Shown: one piece after another, positions 1-11,341 of the stretch
Layout: each line of letters begins with the position of its first letter
How positions within the stretch are numbered: the stretch's first letter is position 1
NCBI GenBank assembly: GCA_963932465.1
Contig: OZ010800.1
Coordinates: forward strand, 31,002,852 to 31,066,851
DNA from: Maratus speciosus
Taxonomy: Eukaryota; Arthropoda; Arachnida; Araneae; Salticidae
Length of the DNA: 64,000 nt
Direction: 5' to 3'
Notes under the pieces: generated by a model
What the model was told of the DNA's origin: nothing
Databases searched by the model: none
The model's input: the letters and a program-made list of their open reading frames with translations, nothing else
Translations under genes and position numbers: made by a program

Positions 1-364
1 AATGGCCAAAAAGGTTGACTTGGAATTTTTGGAGCTATCACTCAGAAAACAACATAACCAGAAGTATTTGGATATAAAAAAATAACGACCATAGAATAAC
101 ATATTATATTCATGAAACTGCATAAAATATTTATTTATTATTAAAATCAAAAGATTTTTCATGTGATTTTCAAGAACAAATGTCCAGACTATGTAGAACA
201 GTTTACTTTAAACTTAAAACCTAACTATTACTAATAAAGTTTAAATTAGAAATGATTTCAATTATCTATATAATTGAGTGTAACTATTTAATTTGAATAT
301 TTTCAAATGAAGTGATATTACTTATATAATATCCAACAATATTTATTTTATCAACAGATATGCA
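1..364. other. AT-rich sequence, no gene seen
   Basis: No open frame of useful length, RNA signature or repeat structure was recognised before the CACTGT-ended repeat that starts at 365. Confidence 0.5.
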
Positions 365-552
365 CTGTAAAAAAAATTCCGCAACGTTCCTGGGAAAAAA
401 TGGGCAGCTGAGTTGCCCATTATTTCCAAGAAACATTTCTTGAAAATGACTGGTACTTTACTGTATATGTTAAAAACTTTCTACAGAAATGCCAGTAAGT
501 TTCCTGCGAAATACCAGGAATATTTCTGTTGACAGCAAAACATTACTGACAT

Positions 553-706
553 ATTCAAGGCTGGAGTAGCACAAGAGCGAAAAATGTCCAGACCAGGGAT
601 CGAACCTGGATACTTGGCGTGCCGTGCCAATGCCTTACCTGTTAGGCTATCCGGACCGATACTTGGCTGACATAATTCACTCTGGATGTTCGTTCCCTTC
701 ATTATG
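553..706 (-). mobile_element. tRNA-bearing retroinsertion with 13-bp target duplication
   Basis: The segment is flanked by the direct repeat ACATTACTGACAT at 540-552 and 707-719, the length and form of a target-site duplication made by LINE-type retrotransposition. On the minus strand it has a leader of about 50 nt, a tRNA-like cloverleaf (586-656) and a trailer starting TTTTTCGCTC. A canonical tRNA-derived SINE starts at the tRNA 5' end, so the leader is unusual. The TTTTTCGCTC trailer recurs after the tRNA-like units at 36.2 and 41.4-41.9 kb. Confidence 0.65.
586..656 (-). tRNA. tRNA-like cloverleaf (GGC anticodon position, C33)
   Basis: The minus strand folds into a full cloverleaf. The 7-bp acceptor stem GTCCGGA/TCTGGAC has one G-T pair, the D stem is GCCT/AGGC, the anticodon stem is TTGGC/GCCAA, and the T stem CCAGG/CCTGG encloses TTCGATC. 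The discriminator base is A and a T5 run (a Pol III terminator) follows. The anticodon loop ACGGCAC would present GGC (Ala), but the near-universal U33 is C. It sits inside a retroinserted segment, so a working alanine tRNA is doubtful. It is better read as the promoter-bearing head of a SINE. Confidence 0.55.
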
Positions 707-735
707 ACATTACTGACATTTCACAGCATGCGGGA

Positions 736-1190
736 TCCGCAGACGATTTTTACATTTCCAGTTGACAATTTTCGCTTTATTATCATTATTTGTTAGAATG
801 AAAAATATTTTGAAATTGACATCAAAATTATTATTTATAATTTACACGAAAAAATAAATTTTCAGTTAAAATTCAATAAAGTAAATATATATGTGATATA
901 TTGTTTCTGAACTTTGCTTAAAATTTAAAAATATATAAATGTAAATAATAATTAGAAAAAAAATCTAGACATAAAATATTTTGGATTTTCGTCAGTGATT
1001 ATGTTAGTTTACAAGTTAGATAAAATACATATAAATTTTCATGAAAAAAAAAACCTAAACGTAATTGTATATTTTTTCCGAAAAAAAAAATTCATATTTG
1101 CAGCAATTCAAAGTGTCAAATATATGTCAAATTTAAATCAAATTGTAATAAAGTGTTAAAATATAAAATTAATTAAAAAAGAAAAAAAAG
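736..1190. other. AT-rich sequence, no gene seen
   Basis: Low-complexity A/T-rich sequence with poly(A) stretches. I see no supported coding or RNA feature. Confidence 0.5.
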
Positions 1191-1262
1191 TCAAGAGGTA
1201 GCATCGAACCCGGGCCGTACGGGTGGCGTGCAAGCTTTCTGTGTCCACACCACGAAAGACAC
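1191..1262 (-). repeat. degenerate tRNA-derived fragment (B-box-like)
   Basis: On the minus strand there is a GGGTTCGATGC stretch resembling a Pol III B box, followed by T6. A short CTTTC/GAAAG stem lies upstream. The T stem does not close and no convincing acceptor stem forms, so this can be only a decayed tRNA-related sequence or chance. Confidence 0.25.
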
Positions 1263-1736
1263 GTTGAGAGCTGCAAACTAATGGGTATTTGAAACGTATG
1301 CTAAAACTCGGCATCTAATTTCTGAAAATCTAAGGCCCATTTGAAGAAATCCTTTCACAAAAATAATTAGAGATAAGAACTCTAAAACATACTTTAAATT
1401 AATCAAAATAGGTGAGAATCATATTTGATTGTCCCCTGGTTAATGCAGATCCAAATAATAGGTGTATTTTTTTTTTTACACAGTCTGCTCGTTAAAGATT
1501 TCACAGACAAGTACGAGAGATAATCTCTTAGTGATGTCACAGAGGTATTGTATTTTCATCTGAATTATCTTGACAATAGAGACGTAAAGGATTATGTCGT
1601 CTATTGATTTATTTGCATTCCATATTGATTTTTTTACATTCATTTAAGGAATTCGTTTTCGACACTCGCGCGCGAGCAACGGATTATAGGAAAAAAAAAA
1701 ATAAATGGCGGCCGCAGCGTTTTGCTGTTTCCAACT
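1263..1736. other. no gene seen
   Basis: The frames here are short and without recognisable domains. The reading frame opening near 1604 runs into the repeat that follows and is not supported as a gene. Confidence 0.45.
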
Positions 1737-1868
1737 TTTGTTCAGGAACGTTTCAGATAAGAAAACCAGAATTTCACATGAAAGAGCTAAATTATTCTGA
1801 AAACCTGATAAAAGGCGAAACGTTCCTGGATTTTACATGGAAAGTTACCATTTTTTTTTACAGTGTGT
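1737..1868 (-). repeat. short inverted-repeat element with CACTGT end
   Basis: CAGGAACGTTTC near 1744 is repeated inverted as GAAACGTTCCTG near 1818. The right end, read on the minus strand, is CACTGTAAAAAAAAATGG, matching the terminus of the repeats at 365 and 12531. This is probably a short relative of that family. Confidence 0.4.
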
Positions 1869-2311
1869 ATCTGCATGCAATAGGAAATGTTATTTTTAAA
1901 AAACCCGGTTTAATAAAAAAAACCTGGTTTAAACCAAATAAACCGGTTTTTATAAAAAAAAAAACCTTTTTTTGCCAACCCTGATTTACAGATAAACTAA
2001 TTTCCTATTATTTAATTTTTGGATTGAAGCATTTTGGGTTTTATGTTGACGGAAATTATTTTCTCAGTTTGCGATTTGTTATATTTTTTTTTCTTTTGTC
2101 GTGTTTGGATCGAAGTTACGGGTTGGCATTGAATGGAATTTTTAAATCCAAGTCATGTTATGTCGCATGGTGACGAAAGTTACATTGCCTTGTGCAGGTC
2201 GGATTGCAGATTTAATGGAATTTTTCAGGTACAGGTTTGATTGAATATCACCGGAAATTATTTCGTATGGCTCGAATGGGGTTGCGCTTCAAGAGAATTT
2301 CAAGAGACTTG

Positions 2312-2535
2312 AGTAGCAATGTGCAGGTGCCAAACAACAATATATAAATGTCAAGTAACCGACATAACTAAGTTCACAACTAAGCAATAGGCACTGCAGA
2401 TATGATCTAGGCACTCGTTACATTTATTGACGCTACGCAATGATTAGGCCCCGATACCAGGTATCAAACCCGTTCAGCGGGAGCTACCCGCAGGTACCCC
2501 CTGGTCATCGGTTAGAAAGAAAGAAAGGTTGGCTT
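2312..2535 (+). repeat. module, copy 1
   Basis: Starts GAGTAGCAATGTGCAGGTGC and ends at GTTAGAAAGAAAG. It is matched in the same order by 3219-3438 with scattered substitutions and small gaps. The copy contains short palindromes (GATACCAGGTATC, CCCGTTCAGCGGG). No coding function is seen. Confidence 0.6.
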
Positions 2536-3218
2536 CAAATGAAATTTTATGTTCTGAGTAGGTTGCGTGATGACAGAAATTATGTCAGGTTGGCTTCAAA
2601 TGAAATTTTATGTTCTAACTGGGTTGCGTGTTGACAGAAATTATGTCATGTTGGGATCAAATTACAGCTCGATTGGAAGTTTTTTGTAGAGTTTGGGTAT
2701 GCTTACGTGTTGACTAAAAATAGAATCTTGGTCTCAGGTCTGGTTGAGTGTCAACGGAAATTATTTTTTTGTATTCTGATCAGATGACAGTTCAATGGAA
2801 TAATTTTGTAGCATTCGGGTATGGCTGCATTTTGATTTTAAATAGAATTTTTGGGTTCAGGTCTGGTTGAGTGTCAACGGAAATTACTTTGTCGTATTCA
2901 AATTGGGTTACAATTCGATGGAATTTTTCTTGTTTGGTTCGAGTTGGATTAGTATTGCCTTTGAATGCAATTTCCAGGTTCGGGTTAAACTTCATATAAA
3001 CAGAAATTAATTTTTCGTGCTCGTATCGGGTTATGGTTCAAGATAACATTTTTGGTCAGGGTTTGAGTCTGCTAATGGTGCCTGGTGCATGCAAAACCAG
3101 TCGTGGGTGCGAAGTCCTCCAAGTTGCCTATGAATTATACCTCTGGAGGTGTTTTGCCAGGTAAAAGTCTTGTTACATGGCCAAGGTTTCAAATTACGTC
3201 AACTTAATTACCATCATG

Positions 3219-3438
3219 AGTAGTAATGTGCAGGTGCCAAACAACAAGATATAAATGTTGAGTAAACGACATAACAATGTTCACAACTGCGCAGTATGCA
3301 CTGCCGATACAATCTAGGTACTCGTCAGGTTTATTGCCGAAGTTTAGGCGGTCACCTGCCCTTATACTTGGTATAAAACCTTTTCAGCTGGAACAACCAT
3401 GCAGGTAGGGACCTGATCATCTGTTAGAAAGAAAGGTT
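3219..3438 (+). repeat. module, copy 2
   Basis: Direct repeat of 2312-2535, about 907 bp downstream, starting GAGTAGTAATGTGCAGGTGC. It is more decayed: the small palindromes of copy 1 are largely lost. Confidence 0.6.
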
Positions 3439-3619
3439 GACTTTTATGTTCAGACCACGTTGCGTGTTGACAGAAATTATTGTGTCATGCTTGGACAGGG
3501 TTTGAAAAGATATGATTTTTTTTTTAAACCCAGACCACTGGGCCCACTAGTCAAAAACACGGGTTTTGAGGGGGGTTTTTTTAAACAAAACCAGGTTTTT
3601 TTTCTGGCTTTATTGAGTT

Positions 3620-4054
3620 TTTTTAGAGAACTCTTTAAAATTTAAATTTTCCTAAGCATAATACCTAAATTCTTCATTTATCAGTGAAATCTGGGTATAA
3701 TTTTGACATAATTAAGTATGAATTAAGAATATATATATATATAAATCAAGTTAATAGGTATAAATGGTAAATTTTTATCTCATGGGACTAGTTTGCTGCA
3801 CTAACGATATATTAAGCCAACAACAACTGGATTTCTTTATATAATTCTTACCTTAAGTTAAACATGCTAAATTTATACAGTTTCTTTCTTTCACTTCAAG
3901 TAGAAATGAGTTGAAGACAACATTTATAAGACAACATTAAGCTCAATTCGAAAATATTGCTTCAAGTTTATTTTAATGATGTTGGCTATTTCAAAAAGAA
4001 TGAAAATGATATACATTAATGAAGTGCACTAAATTATGCGTTCTGGACAATATG
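3620..4054. other. no gene seen
   Basis: AT-rich sequence up to the target duplication of the LTR element at 4055. It contains a short (AT)n run near 3730. Confidence 0.45.
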
Positions 4055-4059
4055 GGGTC

Positions 4060-4970
4060 TGTGATATCGTTTGATATCACATATATTATTCTTTAAAGGT
4101 AATTTATATGATCCCTAGATAGTTAAAATTTAATATTAACTATCAATATAAAAATCCCCTTTCTATTTCTTTTTGTATATCTAAGTTTTAAATTAATCTA
4201 CTTCCCTTTTCACATTACTTTAACGTTCCCAGTAAACTCTCTCTGCTCTTTTATCTAAGTAAATAAAATAAAAAAAAGAATATTATTCACAGCCATTTCT
4301 TTTCGAAAGATTCATTCTTTTCGCGTTGCATCTGCCTATAAAATTTCTCTCTGTCAGATTTTTAATTCGATCCTTTACTAAGAGATAGTCAAAACTTTGG
4401 TTAAACCAGCGGTTAGATAATAATATCCAGATGTACTTTTAAACTTAAGTCGCCTTTCAATTTACCGCACTCATTCCAATGCTATTGACAGCTTTCGGAT
4501 TCTTTCTTACTTTCTCACGGACTAACGCTTGGCTAATTATCACCTATTAGGCTTTTCATCTAAATTTAAACTACCCCATGTATTCCAATGTAACCGTCAC
4601 CCCTTGGCAAAATCTGTGTCTTACCCAATATCTATCTATCGCCAAAACTTTACGAATGAAAATGTGAACTTTATCACTCTTTGTCTGCATCTCATGATGT
4701 AAATTTTAAGTTTTGATTGTGTGTGTCAGCGGTGTCACTCCCAAGGCACTTATGTGTGTCTTCAAATTTTTATTAAAGTTTCTTTTACGCTACAAGTATT
4801 ATTTTAATCTTCTGGACCTGTGTTGTTATTTGCTACACGCAATTGTACTTCATCACGAAATACTCAATTTTATTTAAATAAGTCAAAAGACATTTCCATC
4901 TACTTATTTAATATCTGAAGTTTTTTATAAAAGAAAAACAACATCCCCAACAAGAAAAATCTCTATTACA
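4060..4970 (+). repeat. 5' LTR
   Basis: 911 bp with TGT...ACA termini. The first 22 bases form a hairpin (TGTGATATC, loop GTTT, GATATCACA). A TATAAAA box lies at 4337-4343. An ATTAAA polyadenylation-like hexamer lies near 4774. Confidence 0.85.
4337..4343 (+). promoter_or_regulatory. TATA box of 5' LTR
   Basis: TATAAAA lies inside the LTR, about 280 bp from its left edge, and is conserved at 10703-10709 in the 3' LTR. This fits a Pol II promoter at the U3/R boundary. The start site itself is inferred. Confidence 0.4.
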
Positions 4971-4975
4971 AACTT

Positions 4976-4993
4976 TGGCGCCTAAGGAAGAAG
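4976..4993 (+). other. primer-binding site candidate
   Basis: TGGCGCCTAAGGAAGAAG starts 5 nt after the 5' LTR. The TGGCGCC start would pair with a tRNA 3' end in GGCGCCA, as in retroelements primed by some lysine tRNAs. The bases after the first seven do not obviously match, so the primer is uncertain. Confidence 0.5.
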
Positions 4994-7071
4994 AGTTTTT
5001 TTTTTTTTAACTTGTAGCTGGGAGTGACCCTCGCTTTTATTCTGCATTTTACTGAAAAAAAAATTACGAGACTTCAGATTAATTAACTGCACGGAAGGAC
5101 TAGATTAAAATACTGTAACTAAAAACATGTGATTGAGAAACTTTTTTCCCTCCGTCTCATCCGGGTTTTGGGGCCCTTTCGTTCGACCTTTTAATCGCCG
5201 ACGTGCTGCTGTGTGATCGACCGTCGGTCAAATATCGCCGCTGTCAACTTGTGAAGTCGAAAAATATGTTTGTTGTTTCCAGATGCTATATTGTCTCGTT
5301 TTCTCCTGCGTTCGCCTGATAAGGATATAAGGAAGCGCAGTTCGCTTTAGATATGGAATGCGATGATTAAAGAATTTTCAACTCGTGTATCATATGCGCC
5401 AGATCGGCGGATTTTCAAGTATGTTAATTTTCCGAATTATGTCTGTGCGCGCAATGTGTTTTGTGCATATAAGTGATCAAGATCTGTTTTTAAAGTGTTA
5501 CAAGAAAATACATTGAATTTCGTAATCGTTTTCAATTACTAATGTGTATACTTACGGGATTGTGAATAAGATACTTGGTGTGATTTCAGTGAAAAATTTC
5601 TACACGATTATTAGTTATCGGTGTTGAAAATTTATTTGTGAAATATGTCTCATCAAGTTCGGAAATACAGTTTTCTTTCCGGTAATGCGATTTTTTTTAA
5701 ATGTCTAAGTTTTACGACATTTTTATGCACTACAGGTACATTAAGACTTCACATTTTTGAACTAAATTGTCAGTATAAAAAAAAGGAAGGAAAAAGAAAA
5801 TACATGGAAATTAAAAAAAAGGCAATGCCTAACAATATCCATGATATTATTTGTGGATTCAGTCCCATATAAAACAAATTTCGACAACGAATACATTTTC
5901 TTTAGTTGAGAAAGTTTGAAGTTAATGTATTTTATGTTTGTATTTTATTTTATTTTAATGTGGTTCACAACCGTATTGGAGTTATAATTGATTTTACTTA
6001 TGAGGGAATTATTGTATTTTAGTAATTTGTTTCTTTTTACCCCAAGTTAGTATATCAGGAGGGGAAGTTGTGAAAATTCGTTATTCTGTTTTTTTTTTTT
6101 TTACATATATATATATATTTTTTTGCCTGCATGGATGTAACTTGTAACATTCTTAGTAAATTTAATATATTTAGATAACAGGTAAATTTTCATTACAAGG
6201 GTTGTGTTTTTATCTACGCAGGGTTACTTTTACAAAAGCTAAAAGAAAAAAAATCACTTTTAATTTCATTATTGTGTTTTTATTCTTGTATCATCAATTA
6301 TTTGGTTCTTTTTACAGAATATTTTAATTTTATAAATTGATGACTGATATCATTACTATTATATGTGTTTAACATTTTTTTTAATTTTTATCAAAGGTAA
6401 GTCTTTTTAATAGATAGATATTCGTTTCCCATTGCTTTAAAAAAATGTTTAATAATTAAAGCAATCTAGAAATGTTTTATGATTTCATATTTTATCATAA
6501 TTTTCCCTTTATGCTTATATTATTATTTCAAGTTTTTTTTAATTTAAATGTGATGGGTTTATATTTTGTGCATTTTAAGTTTATTAAATTCATATGTTGC
6601 GTCATATAATAGTGCGACAATTTTTGGTTACCAATATTTTTCTTTTTTTCCGAAAATTTGACTTTTCCCCATTTCGTTTTAGATTTAAATTTCAAGGAAG
6701 CATTGGGTAAAAGAAAGAGAAGTGTGCGACAAATAATATTGTTGATTAATTTTGAGTTTTTTTTTTTTTTTTTTTTTTTTTGTAAAGTATTCAGAATTGT
6801 TCTAGAACCATTGTTGATAGCAGTAGGTCGCCCATGCATGCCCATTTTTTTAAAAAAAAATGTTATACATTGCGGTTCTAAGAAAGTATGTACCTCTACA
6901 GCTTAATTAATTTTGGTTGTACATAAAAACTTTTAAGAAAGAGATTTGGATTTCTTATACTTTTTTTTCCAATTTTTTCACAAGTAATTCATGTGTTGGA
7001 TATTTGGTTATGTTACACAAAATTTGCTCATTTAGAATACAATTTTGTTCATTCATATACATACATTTCAC

Positions 7072-8480
7072 TAGTTCATGAGTTGATTTACATATTTTGT
7101 TCATTTGTTTTTACACATTGTAAGTTGCTAACGATCTATTCGACAGTATTTCTTTTTTTTTTCTCACAAGTAGTTCATTGAGTATAACACATAGTTCATT
7201 GTGGCTGGTTTAGAGTTTAACCAGAGTTCATTCACACATTACACGTAGTTCACTGATTTTATTAACCCTTATTCATTACATTTTGGTGATTAACTCATTA
7301 ATTATATAATTGAATGTCGCTCGTATGTTAGTGTTTTGGGTTATTACACACATACTGTCCGTATATTTCGTTAGCAAATTCATAAAAATGTTAGTTCATT
7401 TGGACATTATTACAGGTAGTTCATGTGGAATTATACAATTTGTTCATGTGTTTACTTACACGTTGTGTATGCTTGCGTACACACTTGTTCATGTTTTTCA
7501 TTTCAGGTAGTTCATGAGTTTGGGGCTTCTTTTCCCCCTCCTTTCACACACATACAGTAAAAAAAATTTCTCTCGATATATACAGCATTGTGAATGATTC
7601 TAAGACAAATATATATAAAATAATCACTTTTTCAATTTGTCACTTTTTATACACTTAGTTACATTTTATTGCTTCACCATATGGCATAGGTGATAATTTA
7701 ATTCACATTTAACTTTAGAGTTAAAGGTTAGTTTTTTTAGAAATTAATTGTGTACTGCTTTATATATATATTTTCTTTTCATCGGACTATTCGGCCCGCA
7801 AATGGTCAGATGATTAAAAATATATTGTTTTTGTGTGAAAATACTCTGATGTGGATCGTTTTTGTCTTTTTTTTCTTCACATGTAAAAGATTTTTTTTAA
7901 TCAGAAGGGTACACAGCAACACTATACACTTCTTACAACATTTACATTTCTTTACACATTTTTTGGAAATTCGGAATAAAACCTTAGACACTTGTTTTTA
8001 GTTTTAGTTCAAAAGTTGACTACATATGTTTACATTTTTATCACACAAGAAGCTTTTCCTGGTTACACCTTTTTCACTTTTCTTTATTTATAAACGCATT
8101 AGTTTTTTTTTTAATATTACATTAGACATTCTTTTTGGAACTCTTGATACAATGTTGTTGGTTCCATATATACCCGAAGGATTTTTGTTCATAGAAAATA
8201 CACCTTAGTTCATAGTACATTTTGTTTATAGTAAACCTTACACTAGTTCATTGAGTTGCCAATTCTTTGTGTGCATGAGGGGCTAACAGCACTATCATTT
8301 TGTTCGTTTGTGACGATCTTTAGTTAATTGCATTTTTTTTTCTGTTTTCTTACACACATTAGTTCATAGTTTGTTTTTTATTTTCGTTTGGATTTACATA
8401 TTAATTCATCGTAGTTTTCTTTTTTTTTGACACATTAGTTCATAGCAATTTTCATCTCTTACACACACTTTAGTTCATAG
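7072..8480 (+). repeat. TAGTTCAT octamer cluster in the LTR element interior
   Basis: Eleven exact TAGTTCAT octamers occur on the plus strand in this 1.4-kb T-rich stretch, plus near matches such as TAGTTCAC. Many are next to TTACACA or CACATT. Spacing is irregular, so it is not a simple tandem repeat. It may be a decayed satellite or a protein/RNA-binding array; no function is known. Confidence 0.6.
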
Positions 8481-8999
8481 TATTACTTTTACACTAGTCA
8501 GTGAAATTCTCCTACACATTATTTCATTGAAATAATTTTTCACTTTTGTTCATTGATATACTTAGATTTGCTGTATTCATTTAAACATGCAACTAAGTCG
8601 TTGAATTTAACCTTTGTTCACTGGCACACATTGCTTCGATACTCGTATACATCGTCAGTTAATTGAGATTTGCTTACATTTTTAGTCATGGATATATGTT
8701 TGTTTGTTTTTAAACATTGCATACTGAATTGAAAATATTCAATTTTTTTTTTTCAAGTTTTGAACCTTTGCACATTAACATTCTTTTTGTATGTTTGTTT
8801 TTATGTCTCACTATATCAGGACTACTTTCACTTGGCGATAAATGCAACATAAACATTTATTGAACTTTACATTTTGCATACACTTAATTTTTTTGCTTTG
8901 TCATATTTTGTTATGTTATGACATTCTCATGCCACTATCACTTTGTTTAACAACAAAGATTTCTCAGTATTTAGGAAACTACCTCTTCACATACTATGC

Positions 9000-9038
<39 letters not shown>

Positions 9039-9414
9039 GCTCATGTTTTTTTTTCTTTTCTAGTTTTATGTTACACTAGGTTTTCAACATTAAACTGTCT
9101 CACATTTTAAAAGTTACCAGATATTAAATTATCGTTTAATTTCTTGGTTCTAAATACGTTGTCACAGTAATGTCATCACCGCTTTGCCTTATTGCAAATT
9201 GACAGTTTGACATTTTTTTGACAGTTACATAATTTTGATCCTTCACTGATATTTAAGACAACTCTATACTTTTGTAGCAGTTGCTTTTCTCTTTTGTCAT
9301 ATGCTTTTTTTCTACGATCACATCATACATTTTCTTTTCTCAAATAATACCTTTTAAAGTGTTTTTTTTTTTTTTTTATACACACCACTTTTAAATTATA
9401 GAAGCCAGACAATG

Positions 9415-9457
<43 letters not shown>

Positions 9458-10413
9458 AGTTACTTTTAAATCACAAATGTTGTTCACTTGCAGTAAATTG
9501 TTAGGAATTTCCTCATCTTTATCCATATTACAGATCCTCAATAGCACAATGCCATCTCGACATATTAATAAGTTAAAACTTTGATAAATAAATGGGCTCA
9601 CTGCATGAGGTATTTGTAGTTGCTATTAATAGGTAACGACTACTACTCACAAAAAAAATAAGAAATTTTTTTTGAATATTTTATTATATTTTGATATTAG
9701 ACACTTTTGTTTTGTAATCAAATCATCTCTTTTGCTCTTCTAATCACTGCACTCAGAAATTGTGTTTAATTTAAAATTATGGTTCTATGGTCACACATTT
9801 CATTTGCGCTGAGAGACACTCCTGAAAGGGTGCCCAATTACTTTTCTGTGCCCATCTATATCGCTTATTCATTTTTTGTATAAATATTATTTAGCTATTT
9901 TGCATAGTGTATGTTAATTAGTTATATGTTGTGTTTATTTTTTTGTCCACTTATTTTTATGATCTGAAAAGGATCAAGATTTTGAGAAGAATTATATAAC
10001 TTCTTTTAAAGCTTCTCAATACTGGTCATGACAAGCATTTTCTAACATATATTTGCAAATTTATTGATATGGTACCTTACTTTTAATGTGACGTCACAAA
10101 ATACAAAGCAAAAAAAAAAAAATCTTGTTGTTGAATTAATATGTGCACAAGTACAGTAAAGAATACTGTTTATTAAAACATAGTCTATAAGACTAGTTCA
10201 CGTGAACCTTCTTGAACTTCTACTGAGCCTTTATAAAAAAGGACATTATGAAGAATATTTAAGTCATGACATATATATATATATTTGCAATTTCAAGATA
10301 TTGTTTTGCATTGTTTCATGTAAAGTTTGTATTTTTCTTTGGAGAAGACACAGATATTTTTTTTCTCTCTTTTCCCTTCCCCATCTCTGGGCATTCAATG
10401 CTGGTCGGTTTTT

Positions 10414-10424
10414 GGGAGGAAATA
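10414..10424 (+). other. polypurine tract
   Basis: GGGAGGAAATA abuts the 3' LTR. A purine-rich run here is where plus-strand DNA synthesis is primed in LTR elements. Confidence 0.6.
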
Positions 10425-11336
10425 TGTGATATCGTTTGATATCACATATATTATTCTTTAAAGGTAATTTATATGATCCCTAGATAGTTAAAATTTAATA
10501 TTAAGTATCAATATAAAAAATCGCCTTTCTATTTCTTTTTGTATATCTAAGTTTTAAATTAATCTACTTCCCTTTTCAAATTACTTTAACGTTCCCAGTA
10601 AACTCTCTCTGCTCTTTTATCTAAGTAAATAAAATAAAAAAAAGAATATTATTCACAGCCATTTCTTTTCGAAAGATTCATTCTTTTCGCGTTGCATCTG
10701 CCTATAAAATTTCTCTCTGTCAGATTTTTAATTCGATCCTTTACTAAGAGATAGTCAAAACTTTGGTTAAACCAGCGGTTAGATAATAATATCCAGATGT
10801 ACTTTTAAACTTAAGTCGCCTTTCAATTTACCGCACTCATTCCAATGCTATTGACAGCTTTCGGATTCTTTCTTACTTTCTCATGGACTAACGCTTGGCT
10901 AATTATCACCTATTAGGCTTTTCATCTAAATTTAAACTACCTCATGTATTCCAATGTAACCGTCACCCCTTGGCAAGATCTGTGTCTTACCCAATATCTA
11001 TCTATCGCCAAAACTTTACGAATGAAAATGTGAACTTTATCACTCTTTGCCTGCATCTCATGATGTAAAGTTTAAGTTTTGATTGTGTGTGTCAGCGGGG
11101 TAACTCCCAAGGCACTTATGTGTGTCTTCAAATTTTTATTAAAGTTTCTTTTACGCTACAAGTATTATTTTAATCTTCTGGACCTGTGTTTTTATTTGCT
11201 ACACGCAATTGTACTTCATCACGAAATACTCAATTTTATTTAAATAAGTCAAAAGACATTTCCATCTACTTATTTAATATCTGAAGTTTTTTATGAAAGA
11301 GAAACAACATCCCCAACAAGAAAAATCTCTATTACA
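10425..11336 (+). repeat. 3' LTR
   Basis: 912 bp, nearly identical to the 5' LTR. It is followed directly by GGGTC, the second copy of the target duplication. Confidence 0.85.
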
Positions 11337-11341
11337 GGGTC

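Larger units (their letters stand above)
365..735. repeat. CACTGTAAAA-ended MITE-like repeat, interrupted by a tRNA retroinsertion
   Basis: The left end reads CACTGTAAAAAAAATTCCG. The same terminal motif starts the repeat at 12531, and it occurs inverted at 1868. The body holds short inverted repeats (GGGCAGCTGAGTTGCCC) and is split by the insertion at 553-706. The right boundary is not certain. I infer a non-autonomous DNA element, without a superfamily. Confidence 0.4.
1890..3610. repeat. degenerate tandem-repeat block with terminal AAACC/GGTTT motifs
   Basis: Between about 2040 and 3070, and again near 3465, a unit of roughly 120 bp recurs. It is recognisable by GGTTGAGTGTCAACGGAAATTA-type cores near 2740 and 2860 and weaker copies near 2250, 2620 and 3000. 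A longer module is duplicated (2312-2535 and 3219-3438). The block is bracketed by similar motifs: AAAAAAACCTGGTTT near 1918 and its complement near 3590. This looks like a decayed element with internal satellites; its class is unknown. Confidence 0.45.
4060..11336 (+). mobile_element. large non-autonomous LTR retrotransposon (LARD-type)
   Basis: The ends are two long direct repeats (4060-4970, 10425-11336). They begin TGTGATATC, end ATTACA, and are flanked by an exact 5-bp duplication, GGGTC (4055-4059 and 11337-11341). A primer-binding-like TGGCGCC lies 5 nt inside the 5' LTR and a purine tract directly precedes the 3' LTR. I counted about 14 substitutions plus one indel between the LTRs, so about 98% identity and a fairly recent insertion. 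The 5.4-kb interior has no gag, protease, reverse transcriptase or integrase frame; its longest frames are under 110 codons and lack domains. By definition it must be mobilised in trans, presumably by a Gypsy- or BEL-type relative with the same LTRs. Confidence 0.85.

Noticed and set aside
5645..5872. 75-codon frame near the start of the LARD interior, in gag position
   Set aside because: No zinc knuckle, no gag-like features and a lysine run encoded by poly(A). I could not support it as a protein.
6528..9601. Several 60-105-codon frames in the LARD interior
   Set aside because: They run through poly(A)/poly(T) or T-rich sequence and encode K- or F-runs on opposite strands.
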